A stretch of DNA of 64,000 bases from Saprospiraceae bacterium (GTDB lineage Bacteria; Bacteroidota; Bacteroidia; Chitinophagales; Saprospiraceae): assembly GCA_024103005.1 (NCBI GenBank), contig JAGFJA010000018.1:62001-126000 (forward strand). The letters run 5' to 3'. Of the stretch, positions 26,601-34,213 are shown in pieces (position 1 is the first letter of the stretch; the number at the start of each line of letters is the position of its first letter). The position numbers and the translations under genes were made by a program. Below the pieces are notes generated by a model that had not been told where the DNA came from, did not search any database, and was given only the letters and a program-made list of their open reading frames with translations.

Positions 26601-27670
26601 AATCAAGCCTTAACAGCGAATATTTGTATTATATAATAATGAGGTATAAACTCCTCCATATATTTTTTTGGACGATAATTGTATCCATCAATTTTTTTAT
26701 TTATTATGATTCCGGGCAAACACCCTTTATAAATTTATTTGACAATGTATATCTGGTATTAGGCAGTTTTATCCCATTTTATTTGACACCATATTTTGTC
26801 CTACCTCAATATTTGTATAAAAACAAATATGGATGGTATTTCATTATTATTGTTCTTCTTGCAGTCCAGATGACTGTCTTTTATATTTTATGTAATGATA
26901 TAATATACTACAAATACTACCAAATCGAGAAACCGTTTTTTATATATTTTATAAGTGAAATATTTGGTCGCAGGTTTGCTATTATTTTCTGGACTTATCT
27001 GATTCCTCTTCTGTGTGGAAGTACTATCAAAGTAATGTCTGACCGATTCAGGTCGGAGACACGGCTTATTAAAATCAAACAGGATCAGCTTGCCACTGAA
27101 CTGAACGCCCTAAGGAGTCAGATACACCCTCACTTCCTCTTTAATGTGATGAATACTATTTATTTCCAGATTTCCAAAGAAAACAGGAAGGCAAGAAGGT
27201 TGGTCGAACTGGCAAGTGATATGCTTCGGTATCAGTTGTATGAGAGTAATGGAAAAATGGTTTCCATCAAGGAGGAAATAAATTATTTAAATAATTATCT
27301 TGAGGTGGCCGAATATAAAGGAATAAAGCCTTCACAGATTGTCTTGAATGTAGATAAAAATATTTTGCATCGGCAAATAGCTCCGCAGATACTAAGTCCG
27401 TTAGTGGAGTGCGCTTTAAAGTATCTTCAAAAATACAATCAGGTGCTCCATATCCATTTATCGGAGTCGGACAACAAAATAGTTTTTTTAATAAATACAT
27501 CAGATGCCCTGATTCCGAATGACATTGAGAGCTATAAAAATTGGGATGAGAATATAGCCGGTGTTAAGCGCCGACTGGATATCTTATATGATAATAGATA
27601 CATTCTGGATTATTTTCAGGATAAATATCAACTTTATATTAAACTAATACTTAAAAATGGAGCGGATTAA
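26597..27670 (+). CDS. LytS-type histidine kinase with intact His but degenerate ATP site
   Basis: The 357-residue protein has four predicted membrane helices (about 20-37, 48-70, 80-100 and 127-145). The phosphorylation motif is canonical (IHPHFLFN; His179). The ATPase part is degenerate. The N-box reads LVECALKY, with Cys272 in place of the Mg-ATP-binding Asn. The expected G-box GxGLxN before RRL is replaced by DENIAG (317-322), losing both Gly and the Asn. It overlaps the upstream kinase by ATGA and the LytTR regulator by 14 bases. An internal ATG at 26639 is an alternative start. It looks like the phosphoacceptor half of a split heterodimeric kinase with the upstream protein. Confidence 0.88.
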   Translation: MKSSLNSEYLYYIIMRYKLLHIFFWTIIVSINFFIYYDSGQTPFINLFDNVYLVLGSFIPFYLTPYFVLPQYLYKNKYGWYFIIIVLLAVQMTVFYILCNDIIYYKYYQIEKPFFIYFISEIFGRRFAIIFWTYLIPLLCGSTIKVMSDRFRSETRLIKIKQDQLATELNALRSQIHPHFLFNVMNTIYFQISKENRKARRLVELASDMLRYQLYESNGKMVSIKEEINYLNNYLEVAEYKGIKPSQIVLNVDKNILHRQIAPQILSPLVECALKYLQKYNQVLHIHLSESDNKIVFLINTSDALIPNDIESYKNWDENIAGVKRRLDILYDNRYILDYFQDKYQLYIKLILKNGAD

Positions 27671-28367
27671 ATGTTTAATAGTCGATGATGAGCCCATAGC
27701 CCGCCAGGGATTGAAAGAACACATTGAACAAATTGACTTTTTAAAGTTGGTAGGTTCTTGCAACGGCGCCATTCAGGCTACCAAGTATCTTCAGGAACAG
27801 GATATAGACTTGATTTTTTTGGATATTCAGATGCCCAAGGTATCAGGAATTACTTTTGTCAAACATCTTACCAATCCGCCTCTTATCGTCTTCACCACTG
27901 CCTACCCTGAATACGCCATTGAAAGTTATGAACTGGATATTGTGGATTATCTCCTGAAGCCTATACCTTTTATCAGGTTTTTTAAGGCTGCTGTCAAGGT
28001 AAGGGATATTCTCCGGAAAAAGCAACAAAGTGTAAGTCCTTCAAAAAATTTCTTCTTTGTCAAGTGCAGTCAGAAAATAGAAAAAATCATTATCAAAGAC
28101 ATCACTTATGTGGAGAGTATGGCTAATTATGTGATAATTCATACCACAGATCGTAAATACATTACTTATCTGACCTTTAAAGGCATCGTTGACCAGTTGC
28201 CTATCGGACAATTTATCAGGATTCATCGGGGCTATGTGGTGGCATTGAAAGCTATTCAGACGATTGATGGAAATGAGGTGGTGATTGAGGGAGCCCGACT
28301 TCCTATCAGCAAAAACTACAGAGATGAAGTCATGGAAATTATAGATAAATATATGTTTAAAAGGTAG
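27657..28367 (+). CDS. LytTR-family response regulator
   Basis: The 236-residue protein has an N-terminal receiver domain (about 1-120) with acidic pocket Asp10/Asp11, phosphoacceptor Asp56 (IFLDIQMP), Thr in VFTTAYP and Lys in YLLKPI, all intact. A C-terminal LytTR DNA-binding domain (about 133-232) shows FFFVKCSQKIEKI, DITYVESMANYV, FIRIHRGYVV and LPISKNYRDEV. It should bind DNA after phosphorylation by the kinase pair encoded just upstream; the 14-base overlap supports strict co-expression. No LytTR binding repeats were identified by eye. The kinase/motor operon immediately upstream is a plausible target. Confidence 0.93.
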   Translation: MERIKCLIVDDEPIARQGLKEHIEQIDFLKLVGSCNGAIQATKYLQEQDIDLIFLDIQMPKVSGITFVKHLTNPPLIVFTTAYPEYAIESYELDIVDYLLKPIPFIRFFKAAVKVRDILRKKQQSVSPSKNFFFVKCSQKIEKIIIKDITYVESMANYVIIHTTDRKYITYLTFKGIVDQLPIGQFIRIHRGYVVALKAIQTIDGNEVVIEGARLPISKNYRDEVMEIIDKYMFKR

Positions 28368-28406
28368 AGGCTGATATTATCCGGTGAAAAGAACTTGTCC
28401 GACCTG

Positions 28407-28883
28407 TTATTTTTTTATGTTTTTATGCAGGACATCAATGATGGTTTTTAATATGATAAATAGCGGTTCCCTGCCTTCCTTGGTTACTACGGGCAGATCA
28501 TCCGGTTCCAGGGCATCTTCGACAAACGAGAGCAAATCCTCCTGCGGATAATTTTCAAAAAACCCATCTATCCTTTTACGGAATTTATTTCCGTTAGCCT
28601 TGTTAAGAATTTCCCAGTTTGCTTCCTCTGCCAGTTCGATTTCTTCGACACTGACTTCTTTTAGCTCAACGCCGCTTTCTTTGATGCTTTTATAGATAAC
28701 AATGGTCAAAAAAATCAGAAAATCAAATTCCTCTTCTGTCAACAATTCAAAATCTTCCTGCCCGATATAGTGAAAAATAGCGGGCTGTTCCTTTGCCAAC
28801 ATATTGATAAATGGTGTATTGTCCTGATCTGATTCTACTTCTTTGTCAAAGACTGCATTTATAATGTCTTCTGAAATAATCAT
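28407..28883 (-). CDS. Acidic protein of unknown function
   Basis: The 158-residue, strongly acidic, helical protein has no signal peptide and no membrane helix. It is rich in Glu/Asp (LTEEEFDFLIFLT, VEEIELAEEANWEIL) and ends in a basic tail (HKNIKK). I do not recognise the family, although the composition and length are like small conserved cytosolic proteins of Bacteroidota. It is convergent with the LytTR regulator (39-base gap) and lies 88 bases downstream of the AlaDH-like gene on the same strand. It could be co-transcribed with that gene. Confidence 0.65.
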   Translation of the reverse strand: MIISEDIINAVFDKEVESDQDNTPFINMLAKEQPAIFHYIGQEDFELLTEEEFDFLIFLTIVIYKSIKESGVELKEVSVEEIELAEEANWEILNKANGNKFRKRIDGFFENYPQEDLLSFVEDALEPDDLPVVTKEGREPLFIILKTIIDVLHKNIKK

Positions 28884-28971
28884 AGTATTAATTAATTCTT
28901 TTACGGTGTAAACATAAGAAAAGACATGGGCTTTCAGTACGTATTTTTTCTTTATCCGGTTATCTGCGGAT

Positions 28972-30174
28972 TTAAAGGGTGGAGGTAATCAGCAGATCGA
29001 GATCGGTATATTTTATACCAAACCGGTCGGACAGGTATTGATTAGTCAGACGACCCTTATAAGTATATACACCATTTCGAAGATTGATATGGCTCAGAAG
29101 TACGTTTTCAATCCTGCCGGCGCTACCGGCCTTTGCAAGGATGGGAGTTATCATGTTTGAAATGGCTACAGATGCCGTCCTGGGTACGTTTGAGGCAATA
29201 TTGGGGACACAGTAATGGATGACGCCATATTTTTCAAAAGTGGGTTCTTTGTGGCTTGTCACGCGTGAAGTGGCAAAGCATCCGCCCTGATCTATACTTA
29301 CATCTATGATTACACTGCCCGTCTTCATTGCGGCTACCATTTCCTCCGTAACTATCAGTGGTGTTCTGCCTGCTTTGCTGTGTACAGCGCCGATAACGAC
29401 ATCTGCATCACTAAGGGCTTGTCCGAGGTGGGTAGGGTTGATGGAAGAGGTGTACAGGCGCTGACCAACCCTTGCCTGAATACGCATTAGCTTGTATATA
29501 TTATTGTCAAATACAAACACGGATGCACCGAGCCCGAGTGCGGATCGTACGGCATATTCGGCTACGACTCCACCACCGAGAATTACAACCTTGGCAGGTG
29601 GAACACCCGATATGCCTCCCAGCAGGACTCCGGTCCCTCCGGATGTAGCAGTAAGGAGGTTGGCTGCCGTGAGGACAGCACTGATTCCGGCCATCTCGCC
29701 CATGATGCGGACAAGAGGGAATGAACCGTCATCATCCTTCATATATTCCATAGCCAGGGCAGTGACTTTTTTTTGCTGTAGTTTGTTGATGTATTCGCTA
29801 TTAATAAGCGGTATCTGGAGTGGTGAAATAAGAATCTGGTCACTGTGGAAGTTGTCGATTTCTTCGAGTGTGGGTGGTGCTACCTTTAGGATGACGTCAC
29901 ACTTGTACACTTCTTCATGTGAAGCAACGATCTCTGCTCCTGCTTCACCATATTCCAGGTCGGTAAAGTTTGAATTGGTTCCCGCTCCGGACTGTACTAC
30001 AACTTTGTGGTTATTGCCGACTAAATATGCGACCGAGGCAGGCACTAAGGCTACCCGGTTCTCCATGGGCATTAATTCTTTTAAAATGCCTATTGAAAGA
30101 TTCTGGCGATTCTTCCTGACTTCTAATTTTTCAGCACGTGTCAGGTGTTCTTCAAAGTAAATTGGCTTGCCCAC
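28972..30174 (-). CDS. Alanine dehydrogenase/transhydrogenase-family protein (divergent active site)
   Basis: The 400-residue protein belongs to the AlaDh_PNT family: N-terminal substrate domain (ILKELMPMENRVALVP with Arg40; VILKVAPP with Lys97), Rossmann domain (VVILGGGVVAEYAVRSAL) and VSIDQGGCF with the conserved Asp. Compared with characterised alanine dehydrogenases, the catalytic His of the FLHLA segment is Gln120 here (SPLQIP). The dinucleotide loop reads GGGVVA rather than GxGxxG. It also has an N-terminal extension of about 25 residues. The usual annotation is alanine dehydrogenase, but the His-to-Gln change makes that activity uncertain. It lies about 100 bases downstream of tsaE and has a promoter-like element just upstream of its start. 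Confidence 0.8.
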   Translation of the reverse strand: MGKPIYFEEHLTRAEKLEVRKNRQNLSIGILKELMPMENRVALVPASVAYLVGNNHKVVVQSGAGTNSNFTDLEYGEAGAEIVASHEEVYKCDVILKVAPPTLEEIDNFHSDQILISPLQIPLINSEYINKLQQKKVTALAMEYMKDDDGSFPLVRIMGEMAGISAVLTAANLLTATSGGTGVLLGGISGVPPAKVVILGGGVVAEYAVRSALGLGASVFVFDNNIYKLMRIQARVGQRLYTSSINPTHLGQALSDADVVIGAVHSKAGRTPLIVTEEMVAAMKTGSVIIDVSIDQGGCFATSRVTSHKEPTFEKYGVIHYCVPNIASNVPRTASVAISNMITPILAKAGSAGRIENVLLSHINLRNGVYTYKGRLTNQYLSDRFGIKYTDLDLLITSTL

Positions 30175-30203
30175 AGTGGTCTATTTTAAATTAAAGATAC
30201 AAA

Positions 30204-30230
30204 CAAATTTATATATGGAAAGATTATCAA
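30204..30230 (-). promoter_or_regulatory. Putative promoter of the AlaDH-like gene
   Basis: The minus strand has TTG (30230-30228), 16 bases, then TAAATTTG (30211-30204), matching the Bacteroidota -33/-7 pattern with a slightly short spacer. The start codon at 30174 lies about 30 bases downstream. Confidence 0.45.
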
Positions 30231-30282
30231 CGATTTACGAATATGAAAAAAGGTATCAATCAGCTTGTTTTTATAGGATTAT

Positions 30283-30735
30283 CTACGTGAGGTATCGGTA
30301 ATGAAATTTTCGGAGGTGATCAGGACCGACTTCAATCTGCATAAGTGTGTATGGACCTGCCACCATGGGTGTAATCAACTCAGGCCATTCGACGATGACA
30401 AAGCAGGCAGGGTCATAAAGATAATCATCCATTCCGCTGTTGAGCAATTCTTCTGTTGATTGCAGGCGATAAAGATCCATGTGGATGATTTTTTCATAAG
30501 GCCCCACGGGACTAATGAGAGAATACTCATTGCAAATAGAAAATGTAGGGCTTGATGGGGTGATGAGACTTCCCATCAGGGCCGCCAGAGCTGAAACGAA
30601 GGTCGTCTTACCGGCACCCATCGGCGCATCTAACAGCAAAACGTGGTGTTTCAGGATATTGTTCAGATGCTCGGAAATGGCCGTAGAAAGCCTGGTCACA
30701 TCTCTTACGATAAAAGAATAATTCATAGTTTCCAT
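30283..30735 (-). CDS. tsaE: tRNA threonylcarbamoyladenosine biosynthesis ATPase TsaE
   Basis: The 150-residue protein has the usual TsaE length. It carries a P-loop APMGAGKTT (37-45), the FSICNEY segment after a Ser/Thr-Pro-Ser-Pro-Thr stretch, the HMDLYRL motif and VIVEWPE near the end, all hallmarks of TsaE. TsaE works with TsaB, TsaD and TsaC to make t6A37 in ANN-decoding tRNAs; the partner genes are not in this window. It lies 42 bases downstream of the PorT-like gene and upstream of the AlaDH-like gene on the same strand. Confidence 0.93.
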   Translation of the reverse strand: METMNYSFIVRDVTRLSTAISEHLNNILKHHVLLLDAPMGAGKTTFVSALAALMGSLITPSSPTFSICNEYSLISPVGPYEKIIHMDLYRLQSTEELLNSGMDDYLYDPACFVIVEWPELITPMVAGPYTLMQIEVGPDHLRKFHYRYLT

Positions 30736-30777
30736 GCGTGCTTCAAAAGGATAGATATTGATGGACAGATAGCGACA

Positions 30778-31482
30778 TTATTCTTCCGGAATTAAATTGC
30801 CCCAAATCCTTATTCCCAAAGAAAGCTCAAAGGTATAGTTGATGACTTTTTGCTCCGGAAAGAAAAAAGTGTTGCCCTGATAGTCTTCACCTCTGAATCG
30901 ATTTGCGGATATCTGCCTGGTTAAGTCGGGTTGCAACTGGATGGCTACAAAACCCATGTGAAAACCGACGGGAAAGTTATACCCGGCACCTACGTCCAAC
31001 CCGCCATTAAACCTATTTACAAAGTCTGTAAATCCGATATATGCCTGTGACAATTGGGCTTTTACCGTATATTCTCCCCGCAGAGCGATGTTGTAAAAAA
31101 ATTGATTCTTTTCTCCGAAGGTTTTTCTTCCGCCGACGGCAAAGCCGATGTTGTGAAATACATTTTTAATGGTATATGCATCATAATTTATTCCATTACT
31201 TGACTGAAATGCCGGTACGTGCTTGCTTGAACCTCGCTGATGGTAGCCAAGTTCACAGTAAAAGGAAGATGTTTTCCCGGGTTCATAGGATTCTATGCCT
31301 ATAATACCATGATATCCCAGGAGTGGTTGTGTAGAACCCAGACCATTCCACCTCTGGAACCCAAGGGAAGGCCCTGCTCTAAAAGACCAGATGGAGTACT
31401 GTGCATTCAGGGACAGACAGAAAGTCGCCAGAATTGCAATAAAAAAAAGGTGACGTATCTTCCGGATTAAATTAAATTTCAT
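30778..31482 (-). CDS. PorT-like outer-membrane protein
   Basis: The 234-residue protein has a signal peptide ending at SLNAQ (about residue 27). A barrel pattern follows: SFRAGPSLGFQRWNG, FYCELGYHQRGSS, IGFAVGGRKTFG, NIALRGEYTVKAQL, VGAGYNFPVGFHMGF, and a closing strand FELSLGIRI. This matches the outer-membrane beta-barrel (PorT-like) family common in Bacteroidota, many members of which have unknown roles and only some of which act in T9SS. It lies 42 bases upstream of tsaE. Three TAnnTTTG-like boxes occur on the minus strand upstream (31525-31581). Confidence 0.75.
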   Translation of the reverse strand: MKFNLIRKIRHLFFIAILATFCLSLNAQYSIWSFRAGPSLGFQRWNGLGSTQPLLGYHGIIGIESYEPGKTSSFYCELGYHQRGSSKHVPAFQSSNGINYDAYTIKNVFHNIGFAVGGRKTFGEKNQFFYNIALRGEYTVKAQLSQAYIGFTDFVNRFNGGLDVGAGYNFPVGFHMGFVAIQLQPDLTRQISANRFRGEDYQGNTFFFPEQKVINYTFELSLGIRIWGNLIPEE

Positions 31483-31542
31483 GGATTAACATAATTAAGT
31501 CTTATCAAAGACAAAAGGAACATTCAAAGATATTATCAGCTG

Positions 31543-31577
31543 CAAATCTAAGGTATAGTCTGCATCAGATGACCAAA
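31543..31577 (-). promoter_or_regulatory. Putative promoter of the PorT-like/tsaE genes
   Basis: On the minus strand TTTG (31577-31574) is followed after 23 bases by TAGATTTG (31550-31543). Two more TATCTTTG boxes lie at 31525-31532 and 31574-31581, so which one is used cannot be told. Confidence 0.35.
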
Positions 31578-31640
31578 GATACTAATAACCTGCTAATTTC
31601 GGGACGAAAAAAGGAGGCCGTAACGTCCTCCCTTGATGGT

Positions 31641-31838
31641 TTATTCTTTTTTTGTACTTTCTTCCTGGTTATCCGGTATTTTTTCGGATGGCTTTTTCCA
31701 TCTTCCGGCATCTATCAGTGCCCTTTGGAGCAAATACTCAATCTGTCCATTCAGGCTTCGAAATTCATCAGAAGCCCATTTGTCCAGGAGCTTAAGAGTT
31801 TCCGGGTTTATCCTCAGAACAAATGATTTTTTACTCAC
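31641..31838 (-). CDS. Small Arc-like ribbon-helix-helix protein
   Basis: This 65-residue protein has a ribbon-helix-helix pattern: a short strand KKSFVLRINPETL, helix LKLLDKWASDEF, then the turn and second helix RSLNGQIEYLLQRAL. This is the Arc/MetJ-like DNA-binding fold. The C-terminal 18 residues are charged and disordered. It lies 56 bases downstream of the SPFH gene on the same strand. Small Arc-like proteins next to SPFH genes are a recurrent pairing in bacteria, and the protein may autoregulate the pair. No toxin gene is adjacent, so a toxin-antitoxin reading is not supported. Confidence 0.75.
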   Translation of the reverse strand: MSKKSFVLRINPETLKLLDKWASDEFRSLNGQIEYLLQRALIDAGRWKKPSEKIPDNQEESTKKE

Positions 31839-31894
31839 AGATAAAATAATTTTTTGCCATTAACGAATTGATGTGAACCAAGAATGAAAAAGTA

Positions 31895-32767
31895 TCAATG
31901 GTTTAGAGTACCGGTATTGATTACGGGTTGGGCAGCTCTGTCTGAGCACAGCACGACCATCAGATTGCTGACCATGGCAGCCTTGGTGTGTTCATCCATG
32001 TGGATGATCTTGCCATTTTCAATTTTTTCAAGAGCCAGGTCAACCATACCTACGGCGCCTTCAACTATTTTTTGGCGGGCCGCCACGATGGCTATAGCCT
32101 GTTGTCTTTGAAGCATTGCGCCTGCAATTTCAGGAGAATACGCCAGGTGACTGATTCGGGCTTCAATAATCTGGATACCTGCTAGCCCGAGTCTTTCATG
32201 CAGGGCATTTTCCAATTCTTCATTTACTTTTTCCGCTCCTGATAACAGGGTTAGCTCAGCAGTTTCATCCTCAAATTTATCGTATGGATATTTGTTGGCA
32301 AGAGCTCTTACGGCAGCTTCACTCTGCACACTGACATAAGAAACATAATTATCTACTTCAAATAACGACTTGAAGGTATCCTCTACCCGCCACACAATGA
32401 CGGCAGCTATTTCTATCGGATTGCCCACACCGTCATTGACTTTCAATTTTTCGCCATTGAAGTTTCTGGCTCTCAGGGAAATTTTTTTGCTCCTGTAAAG
32501 AGGGTTGGTCCAGAAAAAACCATTCTCCCGAATGGTACCTACATACTTTCCAAAGAAAATGAGCGCTATGGCTTCATTGGGAAATACAATCTTAAATCCG
32601 GGCAACATCAGGAAAAACAAGAAGAAGGGGAGGATGCACCAGGCGGCATTATTTGACGAATCTTCACTAAACAGCGCGATAATGGTAATTCCGGCCGCAA
32701 GAAAGAGTATTGTAAGAAATAAAGCAGCAAATCCTTTGGCAGGTTGAATTTTCTTTTCTAGTAACAT
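31895..32767 (-). CDS. SPFH/band-7 (stomatin-like) membrane protein
   Basis: The 290-residue protein has two hydrophobic segments near the N-terminus (about 12-32 and 38-56). An SPFH domain follows (about 60-230): FPNEAIALIFFGKYVGTIRENGFFW, KISLRARNF, GNPIEIAAVIVWRVEDT, and EALHER-like LENALHERLGLAGIQIIEARISHLAYSPEIAGAMLQRQQ in overlapping short blocks. A C-terminal helical tail follows. SPFH proteins form large membrane-bound rings that organise microdomains or proteases. No FtsH- or NfeD-like partner is adjacent; the downstream gene encodes an Arc-like regulator. Confidence 0.88.
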   Translation of the reverse strand: MLLEKKIQPAKGFAALFLTILFLAAGITIIALFSEDSSNNAAWCILPFFLFFLMLPGFKIVFPNEAIALIFFGKYVGTIRENGFFWTNPLYRSKKISLRARNFNGEKLKVNDGVGNPIEIAAVIVWRVEDTFKSLFEVDNYVSYVSVQSEAAVRALANKYPYDKFEDETAELTLLSGAEKVNEELENALHERLGLAGIQIIEARISHLAYSPEIAGAMLQRQQAIAIVAARQKIVEGAVGMVDLALEKIENGKIIHMDEHTKAAMVSNLMVVLCSDRAAQPVINTGTLNH

Positions 32768-33184
32768 GTTGAATACATTTAATTTTTATTAGATATTTAA
32801 ATGATAGCATTTTGATATCAAAACCATATAAGAAACAAAAAAGTTCAAAACGGGATAATATTTTTTTGAAAAATAATGGTGCCTTCTTTATCCTTAGCTG
32901 TTCTTATGCATTAAATCGATCTAACCATTTCAAATAACTACTTCTTCTGCGCTTTTCAGTCTAAAGGCATATCATTGTGATTAATCTATGCACCATTGAG
33001 CGATAAATACAGATTGGTGGATATCCAGAAAGGGTCAGTTGCTGCGGAAAATGATTATGGTGTCATAATCCTCTTTAGGGTCAATATCTGCCTGAAAATC
33101 AGCTTACAGAAAAAATAGAATTCATTTATGAAACTATATTTATTTCCAAATAGGGGAGAAGAGTCCGGAATATCTAAGAGTAAT
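32768..33184. other. AT-rich intergenic stretch without a supported gene
   Basis: These 417 bases lie upstream of the SPFH gene and downstream of the TlpA-like gene. Short open stretches exist on both strands (for example a run of about 45 codons ending near 33112 on the plus strand), but none has a start, a family signature or a neighbour that would support it. No strong hairpin was seen. Confidence 0.5.
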
Positions 33185-33706
33185 TTAATTTAATTTTTGT
33201 TCCAGAAATTGTTCCAGTTCTTTACCATGGAGGTTGAGGGCGATGATGGTACCTTGCCCATCAATTATAACATTAAATGGGAGTAACTGGATACCGTAAT
33301 TTTTGGCGATACTGCTCTTCCAGTATTTCAAGTCACTCACTTGTGGCCAGGTAATCTTTTGTCGGTTGACTGTTCTTAACCAATCTGCCCTACTTTTATC
33401 AAATGAGACGCCGATTATTTCAAATTTACCGGCTTTTTGCAAGGCACTGTATTTTTCATAAATAGATTTCAACAAAGGCTGTTCCTTGACACATGGTCCG
33501 CACCAGCTGGCCCAGAAGTCGATGAGTACAATCTTACCATGAAGGTCGGTTAGCTTAAATGGTTTTCCTTCTATGGTTAACACAGAAATTTGGGGAGCCT
33601 TTTGCCCTATTTTCAGAGTTGGTGTTTGTCCCTGAATACAATTGATGACAATTAAGTTGAAGGCAATAAAACAGGCCGACAGATAGCATATTCGTTGGAA
33701 GGTCAT
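33185..33706 (-). CDS. TlpA/ResA-like thioredoxin-fold protein
   Basis: The 173-residue protein has a hydrophobic signal (residues 8-25). A thioredoxin fold of the AhpC-TSA/TlpA type follows, with redox motif WASWCGPC (Cys69/Cys72) and the cis-Pro region LLPFNVIID. The IGQKAPQI and KGKxV-like LHGKIVLIDFW elements are typical of extracytoplasmic thiol-disulfide reductases. It should act in the periplasm, maintaining or resolving disulfides. It lies three bases downstream of the rhodanese-like gene, so the two are co-transcribed and probably work on related thiol chemistry. Confidence 0.88.
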   Translation of the reverse strand: MTFQRICYLSACFIAFNLIVINCIQGQTPTLKIGQKAPQISVLTIEGKPFKLTDLHGKIVLIDFWASWCGPCVKEQPLLKSIYEKYSALQKAGKFEIIGVSFDKSRADWLRTVNRQKITWPQVSDLKYWKSSIAKNYGIQLLPFNVIIDGQGTIIALNLHGKELEQFLEQKLN

Positions 33707-33709
33707 TGA

Positions 33710-34141
33710 TCAGTCAGTTGAAGGATAATCTTTGTCTAGCCAATCCACTTTTATATTATGTGGTATATCCAGCAGGCGAGCATTTTTAAATCCCATTTCC
33801 TTCAAGGCAGTGAAGGCAGGTCTAACATTGGGGCATCTATCGAATGGACAGCAGCCGCAGTATATAACGACTTCTTTATCCTTGGATATTCCCTTTAGTT
33901 TCGATTTTAATTTTTTCAAATTGTCTTTATTATTCGCCGGTCCGATAAAGATAGTTCCGGGTATAACTTCATCCGGACCGATGGAAATAATCACCAAATT
34001 ATCTGTTTGCTTATTTTCTATTTTTTTTGCCAGATCTTCAGTGGACATCAGTTGTTTGGGTGTCCATGGTTCTGCTTTCTGTGCTGTGACACTGTTTGTC
34101 ACAAATAAAAATGTCATTACCACTGCGAGGATATATTTCAT
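33710..34141 (-). CDS. Periplasmic rhodanese-like protein with a Cys-rich active loop
   Basis: The 143-residue protein has a signal peptide ending near VTAQ (residue 21) and a rhodanese-like domain. The expected catalytic loop is replaced by YCGCCPFDRCPN, giving Cys95, Cys97, Cys98 and Cys103. This has more cysteines than a standard single-Cys rhodanese and resembles a metal- or disulfide-binding loop. The N-terminal helix starts LMSTEDLAKKI and the end reads ARLLDIPHNIKVDW. It is co-transcribed with the TlpA-like gene (3-base gap). A minus-strand TAACTTTG box at 34158-34165 could be the promoter, but no -33 match accompanies it. A sulfurtransferase or redox role is inferred. Confidence 0.75.
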   Translation of the reverse strand: MKYILAVVMTFLFVTNSVTAQKAEPWTPKQLMSTEDLAKKIENKQTDNLVIISIGPDEVIPGTIFIGPANNKDNLKKLKSKLKGISKDKEVVIYCGCCPFDRCPNVRPAFTALKEMGFKNARLLDIPHNIKVDWLDKDYPSTD

Positions 34142-34213
34142 GAGTCAACCTTTATTACAAAGTTAAGGTACACATATCTAATTTGGCTTGTGTGAAAAGT
34201 CAAAGTTTTGTTA

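Noticed and set aside
29492..30160. 222-codon plus-strand frame opposite the AlaDH-like gene
   Set aside because: It is the antisense shadow of a well-supported family member and has Ser/Thr/Pro-biased composition with no homology signature.
31641..32767. Arc-like protein as the antitoxin of a toxin-antitoxin pair
   Set aside because: No toxin-like gene overlaps or adjoins it; the neighbour is an SPFH protein.
32985..33112. Open plus-strand stretch of about 45 codons in the gap upstream of the SPFH gene
   Set aside because: No start codon with support, no family pattern, and ordinary length for AT-rich noncoding DNA.
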